Shown: one piece after another, positions 56,001 to 62,819 of the stretch
How positions within the stretch are numbered: the stretch's first letter is position 1
Layout: each line of letters begins with the position of its first letter
Assembly: GCF_965225875.1 (NCBI RefSeq)
Contig: NZ_CBDDBS010000002.1
Coordinates: forward strand, 372,001 to 436,000
Direction: 5' to 3'
Length of the DNA stretch: 64,000 nucleotides
Origin: Haliscomenobacter sp965225875
Lineage (GTDB): Bacteria; Bacteroidota; Bacteroidia; Chitinophagales; Saprospiraceae
Position numbers and translations under genes: made by a program
The notes under the pieces: model-generated
Seen by the model: the letters and a program-made list of their open reading frames with translations, nothing else
Told to the model about the DNA's origin: nothing
The model's database searches: none

Positions 56001-56867
56001 AAAACCATGGCTATATACTTGCTCGTTTGTACCCTTTACAAGGGGGCGACCCTCAAAAAGTTGATCAATGTCATACCCCTTTTCAAGCATCTCCTGTAAA
56101 GTGTGGAAATGCGGTGAAGGGGTCAACATTTGTTGAACCATATCAAAAATATTCAGGAAAACGTCTTCCGGGTCAACCTCTGGTCGGAGGTCAATTTCCA
56201 TACAAAACCAAACATTCTCTTTAGGGATAATTGAAATATTGAGAAAATCTTCACAGAGGTTTCGGTGGGCATGTAAACGCTCTCGGGCAGTAGCCATCAC
56301 CATTTCGGGTGAAAGACTTTTTCCAAAACTATCGGAGTCTGCCAAAAATGGCTCCAAATCAAGATATACATTATAAAGGCCGGAAATATGAAGATTCACT
56401 GGATTTTCAAACTTACCTTCAGATCCATAATCCAGATTTTTTAAATTTTTGTTACGATACAGTTTGACTTCCTGATTCGAAGCTTTTTCCAACCAGGCAT
56501 TGCGAACACCGGGAATGTCCAACAAGAGGCGCGCATAATCTTTAAGGGTGAGTGGGTTTCCTGAGAGTATTTCGGCAGGTGTCCAAAAGTTGTCATCTAT
56601 TTTGGGTGAAGCCAGCAGGTCCGCAGGTTTTCGAGCAAATATAGCAGAGGTATCAAATTGGTTGCGATAACCCAGATCCATAAGTGCAAAGCACAATACT
56701 TCCAGCATGGTAATGCCTGGATCATGGGTGTTGTGGTCGGTCCAAAGATTACCTGACAGCAGACCAAGGTGTTCCAGTCCTCGTTGACGAAGATACTCGA
56801 AGTCAAGCCATTCCGGGAAGGCGTTGCTATCTTGAGTTATGTACTGAGCCTGTGACTGCAGGGGCAT
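50079..56867 (-). CDS. Giant baseplate protein (Afp12/gp6-like) with inserted repeats
   Basis: A 2262-aa protein. The N-terminus WTDHNTHDPGITMLEVLCF with the following LMDLGYR is the hallmark of baseplate J/Afp12-type proteins, and GFHVVENILLRPFLKP with a gp6-like tail (VTVVLPFWAKRFRNSRFRDF) closes it. Family members are often near 1000 aa; the excess here lies between about residues 750 and 2100. There, roughly ten diverged units of 80-110 residues follow the same pattern: strands such as FSFYLKDENGVKIAEATRFF or FSFELVDNKRTIAQYPGRFP, then a helix with a DAxxA-like spacing. They recall DUF1508/YegP domains. Several Cys-rich spots occur. Role: second baseplate ring; the repeats may form a belt. 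Confidence 0.8.
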   Translation of the reverse strand: MPLQSQAQYITQDSNAFPEWLDFEYLRQRGLEHLGLLSGNLWTDHNTHDPGITMLEVLCFALMDLGYRNQFDTSAIFARKPADLLASPKIDDNFWTPAEILSGNPLTLKDYARLLLDIPGVRNAWLEKASNQEVKLYRNKNLKNLDYGSEGKFENPVNLHISGLYNVYLDLEPFLADSDSFGKSLSPEMVMATARERLHAHRNLCEDFLNISIIPKENVWFCMEIDLRPEVDPEDVFLNIFDMVQQMLTPSPHFHTLQEMLEKGYDIDQLFEGRPLVKGTNEQVYSHGFLESNVLETLSAKKELNLSDVYQLIISQLPRKGVRGIRRLTFFSDSMPNGASWNLTLDQLKSPRLLLEKCEILYSKGQLPIRYDSSAAKRKLNQRLANYNKVLRDPYELGDFIPQGKHYDFAEYTSIQREFPAVYGINENELPIISDKLPEKDRQAKEIRKRQSLQLKAYLAFFDQLLANYLSQLANVRQLFALRPKELPRNTYFNTLVENMPDAGLILRGEDYDQQQTESYSLFHGRVFARFFPFIKTGKLRYEDYLGEFNTKPLLKNTENLFRQAFEQNLIQLEIYDRWNEEGGENLPENKLFYFLFKLVGQGAVLISELFYKTRNDAENAANLLRYLAFLEESYSYEETLEGYIGHLVYKPIAYADYLSRITESPEIFNQRRDKFLNHLLARFGEQFTEYTLLSFALEGAQKAMPEILADKARFLSRYDETARNRGKGFDYTKPKVWDTENVSGFEQRVAGFMGLDNWSRRTLSHLKLVGEQTSSYYQWKIKDLPIFESHSPQVKDETLAEAFRTGTIYRHDCEEQGLYSFTLKTADNCTQISYLPFITNAEEREETINYWQKFFEGQIVTAQKTDQRFRFVLKNLADEIVLKSSDWFINTSSAMLGFYKAVQHALNDNFGEIIDGRSQGQEYDFSFYLKDENGVKIAEATRFFETPELKNQFKSSFIADLKNSWPEFSVNYSDGFIEWAVRDQQGETLFQSSRRHKIDDQAGAFERVWQALLLSRQVNGWRILPCSEQLGYYLSLGKIDAKARLFLPADKPENWLEIARSPKHFASEGEASVALKLLQQALEIPTYLERAIQPEKKAGYRFLWFSKESSDPLFRSNVFFNTRTEAAIAFEAFLKAAQKIENYLPMPNGRVRIPFIFKREIPVGDPKQEVPVFDEETFEALSLIPFPEGNREEYCKKIRAEIEADIAQMSTFLFTEGRYFTSITLNGEEDKTYHLRGKNDYQDEIQAYQALYIQLQEMKKGGLSVLEGPSDNYRLLLSSEERIIAEADEEFEKLPVWILPPYLKSHPETIADAYGYLIPFWDCAGSLNYFYSTSDQVFETAELAITAGTGVLQQFNDAQNQDQILKIESSKIVLIEPLNGKEIAETSPFPNPEQAKSAKESIKGSLPKQLIFKINDNKVACAPEVAPGKKKVTGSPQKDEKVIHCCEPEIIRGEPDAFFGPNNPNLSCAPDLEADSLMSLLPSFQPDYPNPKSENDIAPHFTRFRLRDENYVIARFYTTFLDAASRNAAHLAFWQYWQCADKKFPDLLAPEMVQEVTPRIMPSKDKCSPKQVLQPYYFQLSLACGASCFTLRSNEVFSDEEEIKAALSDQLRVSYVALLADCNAFVVQKVGNGPKRYEIQVFDYRKVALTPKFHLLKRYNTQLEANKAIKEINNCAKRYPFFIDNSGKIGVRLYNVSSEEYEWIGVNAYSTIIEARNAFMEMLRLLEVPANICRRTRPFALDLGEVMLDSVSYESLTEGENPGCFKSVRHEIKVWEIGVENDLLNQVFKPDGVVVAPVDNACQYTYKVVNDGYHLAFHPYQYRNANIRAEKKKELMRLYACGNTPQISKLISKQFNDSIEERIIKKKDEEYKVTVTIPGYCTFTFEGQTFNWRSPLTHDGKSKCQIWFEQMTPWVEYPEFYHITPIDKEKDQYQLELHNEDGITVAIAYENDSSLFSFEEASSKQKESILFSHEYPVKWVRPTRKETAPYFVLRIYSRYWQVSNQAIDEVTGAYIWESFKHFKTEDEALKYKDKCFGLLFETEQIKSGFALLDTQGEDCNDFSFELVDNKRTIAQYPGRFPSRHSAEDGAKRMLKLLDSEGFHVVENILLRPFLKPEKDENELLKLPPELTALWDISEDQDLEAFRPCIEKYLPGGDPYSAQVTVVLPFWAKRFRNSRFRDFFENTLRRELPAHCKLAVNWVNPREMFEFEYRYKQWLIQLANGNFEEGKSKLIRAIEKIKSTYTKVLDDADAFIDEITLL

Positions 56868-56887
56868 TTTGCTTAAGGTTTAAAGGG

Positions 56888-58474
56888 TCAGGATTGTTTT
56901 TTCTGGCCGAGTTCCAGCTTTTTTATGCGGTCTTCCAATGTGCCGATATAGGAAATTTGCTCCTGTAGTACCTTGACCAATACAGGCACCAGTGCTTCAT
57001 AGGAGACGGCATTGTCGAGAACAACTTCGGGAAATAGATTTTCCACTTCTTCTGCTTTAAGGCCAAAATTCCATTTGCCTTCATCGTCTCCAAAAACCTT
57101 GTCCCGCCACTTGAATCGCAAGGGTTTCAAATCACAAAAACTCCTGGTGACATCTCCAATTTCTGCACAGTTTTGTGGATCAATTTTTGCGTCTTCTGCG
57201 ATGGTGTAATGGCCGTAGTTTCGGTCGAAACCATTTACATCTAACAAAAATGGACCAGTATACCTTACACCTACGCTTAAAAGGCCGCTGGGATGAAGTT
57301 GCATCAAGGTTTGCCCTTCAGTCAATTCTCCAACTGTTTTTTCAGTCGATGGAGTTTTTGCATTGGTCTTAAAAGCAAAACCATTTTTACTGTCGGTTTT
57401 TAATATGGCTTCGTCCATATTGGTACCTAGAGCAAAGGCATTGTTGTAGGCGGACTCTGTAGCCCGATGATTGATCAGGTTGAGTGTTGGGAGGGTGTTG
57501 TTGAACCCAATTTTGATGTGGCCATCGCGATCATCTTCAGAAGCAATGTGTAGGTCTGCACTAGGGTTTTCCGTAGCGATACCCAGTTTTCCTTCGGGAG
57601 AAATACACACAAAAGTTGTTTCTACATCGTTCAGGTCCCCTTTGAATAAAAGCCCCTTTTCACTCCAGGTGAATACCTCGGCAGCTTCAGGGCTTGCTGA
57701 AATTTTAAGCAATGCCCCTTCTTCTTTTTGGATTTTCAAAGAAGGCTTTCCGTTGTTTTCCCCACCGTCCACCTTTATTGAGCCAGCTTTTTCCAATTTG
57801 ACTTCCAAATGAGCTTCAGCTTTTGAAGTACCAATTCCCACTCTGGGTTGGGCTGTATTGGTAGCATCCGCACTGATTATTAAGGCGTCTTGATTGATTT
57901 CATCAGGAAGAATTTTTTGTATCTGAAAGCCTTCTGGGGAATTGGTTTCCAATTCTACAGCCGAGGTAGTTACCCGCAATACCAGGTTATTCTTTTTGCA
58001 GTCGGGGTCTTCATTAACAATTGTTAGTTCAGGCTCGGGAAGCTCAGGTTGTAATTTTATCGTACCTGTTTCTTTTTTTGCTACTTCCAAGCTTGCCTGT
58101 GGATTGGTTGTACCAATGCCTACCTTTTGCACATTTGTATTGGCATAAAGCAGGATTTTTGTTTTTTCATCGGAAAATATCCAATCCTCGTCTTTTGCAG
58201 TTTCCTGAAATTCATTCCAATTAGCCTGATCATCTTTTGGGTTTGTATTGGAACAAAAAGGTATAGTTGCCTTGGCATTCAATTGGTAAAAAGCTTTATT
58301 ATGGATTACAATGGCCTCAGCATAATAAACCGCAGTAGATCGCCAAACTCCGTAAAACTTATCTTCAGCTAAGTTTAAAACACTAGAAATCAGCGAATAA
58401 TAATCAGCACCTGTAGGTACAGTATTGTTACTGGGATTGAATCTGGATTTAAGGGCAGAACGTGTTATTGACAT
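56888..58474 (-). CDS. eCIS tail fibre with C-terminal S74-type chaperone domain
   Basis: A 528-aa protein. The N-terminus (MSITRSALKSRFNPSNNTVP, YYSLISSVLNL) looks like a baseplate-docking part. The middle has repeats of phage-fibre style (GIGTTNPQASLEV, GIGTSKAEAHLEV, GIATENPSADLHI), usual for Bacteroidota fibre-like proteins. The end (LKPLRFKWRD, WNFGLKAEEVENLFPEVVLD, YEALVPVLVKVLQEQISYI) is a Peptidase_S74 intramolecular chaperone with a terminal coiled coil. That domain normally cleaves itself off after trimer folding; I do not see the usual Ser-Asp start of the domain, so cleavage is uncertain. Probable role: receptor-binding fibre (Afp13-like). Confidence 0.8.
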   Translation of the reverse strand: MSITRSALKSRFNPSNNTVPTGADYYSLISSVLNLAEDKFYGVWRSTAVYYAEAIVIHNKAFYQLNAKATIPFCSNTNPKDDQANWNEFQETAKDEDWIFSDEKTKILLYANTNVQKVGIGTTNPQASLEVAKKETGTIKLQPELPEPELTIVNEDPDCKKNNLVLRVTTSAVELETNSPEGFQIQKILPDEINQDALIISADATNTAQPRVGIGTSKAEAHLEVKLEKAGSIKVDGGENNGKPSLKIQKEEGALLKISASPEAAEVFTWSEKGLLFKGDLNDVETTFVCISPEGKLGIATENPSADLHIASEDDRDGHIKIGFNNTLPTLNLINHRATESAYNNAFALGTNMDEAILKTDSKNGFAFKTNAKTPSTEKTVGELTEGQTLMQLHPSGLLSVGVRYTGPFLLDVNGFDRNYGHYTIAEDAKIDPQNCAEIGDVTRSFCDLKPLRFKWRDKVFGDDEGKWNFGLKAEEVENLFPEVVLDNAVSYEALVPVLVKVLQEQISYIGTLEDRIKKLELGQKKQS

Positions 58475-58485
58475 AATTGTAAAAA

Positions 58486-61400
58486 TTAGAAGGTTCTGAT
58501 GGAAATATCTCCAGCTGTCAGTACGGAACGAGCAGTAAGGGACGCTACACGGTATTCGTCAGGTTTTGAACCGTTAACTTGCTTACCAATCATCTGAAAA
58601 TTCTGGACAAAATCGACGTATTCACGGCTATCACAAAAGTCGATCAGACTGGAGCGATAGACTTCTCCTCCAAACTGAATTTCGGCAGGCTCATCAGCCC
58701 GCCAGGGCGAGAGAAAGGTTTTGATCTCTTCTTCCAGTACTTTTTTATAGTAGGCATCGTCTTTTCCTGGTCGGAACTTTACCTCAAAGTTCACATTAAT
58801 GGTTTCGTACCTTGGGTTGAGTACCTGAAGGCATACAAAGGGCGATATTCGATCCTTCAAAAATCGCTGAATATCACCCAATAGATTCTGGCTTGCCTTT
58901 GGTTTTTCACGTTGTGATAGAGGTAAGTTTCTGACATTCGGAATTACTACTAGGGTAACTTTGCCATTGAGGAATTCAAAGTCATATTTCATTCCTGGGA
59001 GACCCAATGTATGCGTCAGGCATTTTACTTTATATATCTGTGGGAAAGCCTCTAGAACTAGGTATTCGTAATCCCAAATGTTCACTGCACGGCCTTTGTG
59101 GCGCAGTCGTTCGGCAATGCGGCGGTAGAAATTTTCCGGCCTTTCTGGCGCTTTTCCTCCGAATGTAGCGTAGGGTTGTTCAATTTTGGCAATATTGGCG
59201 GTATCAACCACTATTTTTTTCAGACTTCCATCCGGCAAGGCTTGATTTAATCTGTCCAGGTCGTTGTTAGGCTCTGGGGTAAAAACGGTCTTAACAGCTT
59301 GAATATGAAGCCCCAGCAACCGATCAAATGCCGCGCTGTGGGTCATTGCCCTTGCCCGCAACCAGGTGTGGCCTTCTGGTAGAACGCTGAAACCCGCTCG
59401 AGCAGCTTCCGGTGGTAGTTCAAAACGAATGATACCTGCCTGAGCCAAACCCTCTGTATCGTCACTAAAATCGATGTCTTTTTGTAACACCCTCCAGGAG
59501 TTGTCAGCTTTAAGTACCGACCATTCCAAGGCGGGTAATTTGAGATCAGAATTGCCTGTGTATTCATTGACCTGGAAAAGCAGAGCTACATTCCCTTGAA
59601 TTGGAGCGTTTTTTAATCCCAAATACAAGTGACCTTCATCCTTTATGAAAGGCAATAAGGTACTCGTTACTGTGGAAGGTATATCACTTTTAGTCGAATT
59701 GGCCTTATCCGCTATTTTAACGGTTTCAGTACTGTCATCAAAGGGCAGAAGTTGAATGATTTTATGTATAGATTGATTGGCATGGTATTCCAAAGAAAAA
59801 CCAAGGACTGTAGGGTTGTGAGGAACCCCCGGGAATGGAACAGAGTAATTGACCGCGTTTAATGGAACTGAAAGGGATTCTCCAGTTTCAAACCCTCCTC
59901 CATCAGTTTTTTTATACCAGGCCAAAGGTTCGACAGTGATCGAATTAGAGCCTAATTTTCTTGCCGCTTCTGCTTGTCTGGCAAGAATTAACGGAAAATG
60001 ATTGTGTACAAACGGGTCCCCATCAATTTTAATCCCAATAGAGTCACCCTTAATAAAGGTAAGAGGGTTAGCAAGCAATTGAAGTGTATTTGACTGAGCA
60101 TTATCATTGCCAGAAAAAAGGAGTTGCCCAGTTTTCAAAGCTGGCATTTTTTCTTCAAGTGCAGCATTAACCATCCAATAATCAAGATCAACCGTGGTAC
60201 GATCGAAATCAGTTGGTCCACTGTACGCTCGATAAACTTCTACTAACTGGTCACGGGTTGAACCAGCATCAAACGTCAATCTTAAATTGAGCAGAGAAAC
60301 TGATTTATTTTCCAGGTCAGGGTGTTGTACATAAAAGCGATGTTGTGCCCGGGTCCCGAATGGCTGAAAGACTTTGGTTACATTAATAGGGCCTTCGTCA
60401 TTACTCAAGATAACTTTTTTAGAAAGCCCGGTGACTTCGGTAAGTAGACTGATTTTACTAAGCGTGTTTGATTTTAATTTACCATAAAAATTACTGTATC
60501 CAGGCGCATCCAGGTTTATTTGGGTTCTTAACAACGGATATTCACTACCATAGGGATTGAGTTTGACCTCTTTAAGCGGTGCGATAGAATCCTTATCCGG
60601 TCCAACGGTAAATTTGATTTCTACCAAAGTTTTTGAACCCTGAGGAGTAGGGATAGCACTATCTATGCTTAAGGCCAGCCAATTTTTCTCAGTCGTAATT
60701 TCACAACTTAAGAAGTCTTTGAAGTCCTTTTCGCTTGGCAGATTAGCAGCATCTGTATCAAAAACCAGTTGAAGTTTTATTATTCTATTGCCCTCCGTCA
60801 TTTGCAATACGGGCCCACCCAAAACAAAACCCATCCGTCCTTTATCCCCATGTTCATTACCAAAAGGTGAAAAATCCTTGGTCAGATTTTTCTTCAAAAA
60901 AGGAATGTTTAATTGGATTTGCTTGGCAGGTGCCACTTCTGGTGGGCATATATCGTTTAAAGGACCAGGCGGCATTGGGAAAAACAAGGTTCGTATGTCT
61001 GCAACTGAAGCTTGATTAAGAACCGTTTCTTCGGTAGCAGAAAAGACAATTTCAGCCTTGTTGAGGTCCTTTCCATCCTTAAAACTAGTTCCCTGCTCAA
61101 TTTTATAAGTATCTACATGCTTGGCAAGCTGAAGACTGAGATGGGCAGCATCTGGTACTGCTTCCTGCTCGGTGAGTTGCAAAACCTGGCGGTAAAAGAA
61201 TTGAAGGTGACGTTCAGTTAGTGCATTAAAATCACCCTGAACGATGCGAAATATTCTTAAGAATGCCAGCATCAAACCAATATGAGGCTGGTGTTCAGCA
61301 TCCGTGGCAATAAGGCTTTCCCAGTCAGGATCGGAATTTCCATAGGCATCCCTAATGGCAATCCTGGATTTATACAACACTTCAGCGATACTATCTAAGC

Positions 61401-62046
61401 GCGGTAAAACATGTGGAAGAATCGTTTCTCGATTACCAATTTTTCCGTTCAAAAGCGGATCCAGATAGCTCCAATCGTCGTTCTCAAACTGCCAAACTTC
61501 CTGGCGCGCATTGATGTTAAAAAAAATACTACTTTGCGGGTTTACTTTAACCCCAAAGCGCTGATAAAGCGTATTGTAAATTCCAACAAAGGTCTCTAAA
61601 ACGAAATGCAGGTTAGTAACACTGAGGTTACGAACGGTACGGCTCACCTCGGTGGAATCATGTTGTAGAATTTGATGCCAGTTTTGATGCTGAAAAAAGG
61701 CATTAAACAAATAAGAAAGTAATAGTTCAAGCGCATCCCCACCTCCCTGATCAGCACGATTTCGGTATTCCTGATAACCTGCCCACCACTTTTCAGGTTG
61801 CTCCTGATAAATTTCAGCCAGTTTAAAAGGAACACTTTTATCAAAAAAAACCATCCAATCCCGCACTCGGCCGTCTAAATTCCAATGCAACAAAACCCTG
61901 GACAGCCTCAGCCAGAAGTATAACAAATCAGGCACCTGACGACCATCAACAGGCGCAGTTTCCGGAGCTTGAGCCGGAACTTCTCGCTGAGACTGGCTAT
62001 TGCCGTCGCGCTGAAGTGGATGATCGATGCCAAAGTTTACGCGCAT
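58486..62046 (-). CDS. Baseplate protein (Afp11 / gpJ-like)
   Basis: A 1186-aa protein. The N-terminal 300 residues are helical and family-specific (DLLYFWLRLSRVLLHWNLDG). The C-terminal 250 residues follow baseplate J: FYRRIAERLRHKGRAVNIWD, YEYLVLEAFPQIYKVKC, then a gp6-type C-terminus (FVCLQVLNPRYETINVNFEV, FLSPWRADEPAEIQFGGEVY). In Afp/PVC particles Afp11 and Afp12 form the wedges of the baseplate. It is 17 bp from the gp25 gene and 11 bp from the fibre gene. Confidence 0.85.
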   Translation of the reverse strand: MRVNFGIDHPLQRDGNSQSQREVPAQAPETAPVDGRQVPDLLYFWLRLSRVLLHWNLDGRVRDWMVFFDKSVPFKLAEIYQEQPEKWWAGYQEYRNRADQGGGDALELLLSYLFNAFFQHQNWHQILQHDSTEVSRTVRNLSVTNLHFVLETFVGIYNTLYQRFGVKVNPQSSIFFNINARQEVWQFENDDWSYLDPLLNGKIGNRETILPHVLPRLDSIAEVLYKSRIAIRDAYGNSDPDWESLIATDAEHQPHIGLMLAFLRIFRIVQGDFNALTERHLQFFYRQVLQLTEQEAVPDAAHLSLQLAKHVDTYKIEQGTSFKDGKDLNKAEIVFSATEETVLNQASVADIRTLFFPMPPGPLNDICPPEVAPAKQIQLNIPFLKKNLTKDFSPFGNEHGDKGRMGFVLGGPVLQMTEGNRIIKLQLVFDTDAANLPSEKDFKDFLSCEITTEKNWLALSIDSAIPTPQGSKTLVEIKFTVGPDKDSIAPLKEVKLNPYGSEYPLLRTQINLDAPGYSNFYGKLKSNTLSKISLLTEVTGLSKKVILSNDEGPINVTKVFQPFGTRAQHRFYVQHPDLENKSVSLLNLRLTFDAGSTRDQLVEVYRAYSGPTDFDRTTVDLDYWMVNAALEEKMPALKTGQLLFSGNDNAQSNTLQLLANPLTFIKGDSIGIKIDGDPFVHNHFPLILARQAEAARKLGSNSITVEPLAWYKKTDGGGFETGESLSVPLNAVNYSVPFPGVPHNPTVLGFSLEYHANQSIHKIIQLLPFDDSTETVKIADKANSTKSDIPSTVTSTLLPFIKDEGHLYLGLKNAPIQGNVALLFQVNEYTGNSDLKLPALEWSVLKADNSWRVLQKDIDFSDDTEGLAQAGIIRFELPPEAARAGFSVLPEGHTWLRARAMTHSAAFDRLLGLHIQAVKTVFTPEPNNDLDRLNQALPDGSLKKIVVDTANIAKIEQPYATFGGKAPERPENFYRRIAERLRHKGRAVNIWDYEYLVLEAFPQIYKVKCLTHTLGLPGMKYDFEFLNGKVTLVVIPNVRNLPLSQREKPKASQNLLGDIQRFLKDRISPFVCLQVLNPRYETINVNFEVKFRPGKDDAYYKKVLEEEIKTFLSPWRADEPAEIQFGGEVYRSSLIDFCDSREYVDFVQNFQMIGKQVNGSKPDEYRVASLTARSVLTAGDISIRTF

Positions 62047-62063
62047 GCTTGGAGTTTGATTTT

Positions 62064-62459
62064 TTAAGCGTTTCTTTCCAGGTAAAAATCGTATACAAAG
62101 TTGTTGCGGCTATTGGTGTTCCGAATGAAATAATCAATGATGATGAGCAATTTGCCCTCCAATTGTTCGTCGGATGAAATTTGAATATTATCGACCCTTA
62201 TGCGTGGCTCATGTAAAACCAGAGCTTTGTATACCAGATCACGCATGTAAGCCAAAAAGCCACTATTCATGGGTTCAAACTGAAATACCTTGAGGTTGCA
62301 GCCAAAATCTGGGCGCATGACCCGCTCACCCAAAGCTGTGGAAAGTAAGATTCCTATGCTTTGCTGGATGTCTTCCTGGGCTTCCACCAGTTGTATCCCC
62401 CCTATTTCAGCATCGAAACTAGGGGGGAAAGCCCAACCTCTTCCAAGAAAATCACCCAT
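62064..62459 (-). CDS. gp25-like baseplate wedge protein (Afp9-like)
   Basis: A 131-aa protein with the gp25 pattern: MGDFLGRGWAFPPSFD start, VEAQEDIQQSIGILLSTALG with the ERVMRPDFGCNLK block, then LHEPRIRVDNIQI and a closing strand. gp25 proteins join the baseplate core to the sheath and start sheath assembly. The Glu-Arg-x-M-x-P-x-F-G motif is complete. It lies between the PAAR gene and Afp11. Confidence 0.93.
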   Translation of the reverse strand: MGDFLGRGWAFPPSFDAEIGGIQLVEAQEDIQQSIGILLSTALGERVMRPDFGCNLKVFQFEPMNSGFLAYMRDLVYKALVLHEPRIRVDNIQISSDEQLEGKLLIIIDYFIRNTNSRNNFVYDFYLERNA

Positions 62460-62498
62460 AAAAAAATGTTTATCAATGATAAATAAATTAAAAATCTA

Positions 62499-62792
62499 TC
62501 ATCCTCCAATTATCACCGTTGGAACTCCAACCGCGATAGTACCACCATGAGCAGTGGAATCACCCATACGAGCTGCTGGCTTCCCACCGAATAGCACTGT
62601 TCCTGATCCTTTGATGATGCTATCTGGGGGGCCTGTACAAACACACATATCTCCTAGTACTGCAGCTGGTTGTCCACCTATCAAAACGTTAGGGGCGCCT
62701 GGTCCGATAATGGGGCCCCCTACATGGGGAACAGGTCCGGGATTGCTAAGCGGGCAGACATGCATACTTCCAATGGTTGCTGCTGGTGGCAT
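62499..62792 (-). CDS. PAAR-motif spike-tip protein (Afp10-like)
   Basis: A 97-aa protein consisting of one PAAR domain: repeated Gly-Pro-rich turns, GGQPAAVLGDMCVC and GGKPAARMGDSTAHGG, and conserved His/Cys positions for a bound metal (HVCPL, CVC, TAH). It would cap the VgrG-like spike that pierces the target membrane. No extension domain is attached, so it is not an evolved PAAR effector. The spike gene is not in the window. Confidence 0.95.
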   Translation of the reverse strand: MPPAATIGSMHVCPLSNPGPVPHVGGPIIGPGAPNVLIGGQPAAVLGDMCVCTGPPDSIIKGSGTVLFGGKPAARMGDSTAHGGTIAVGVPTVIIGG

Positions 62793-62819
62793 AAGGTTTT
62801 CAATTTGAGCTGAAATAAT

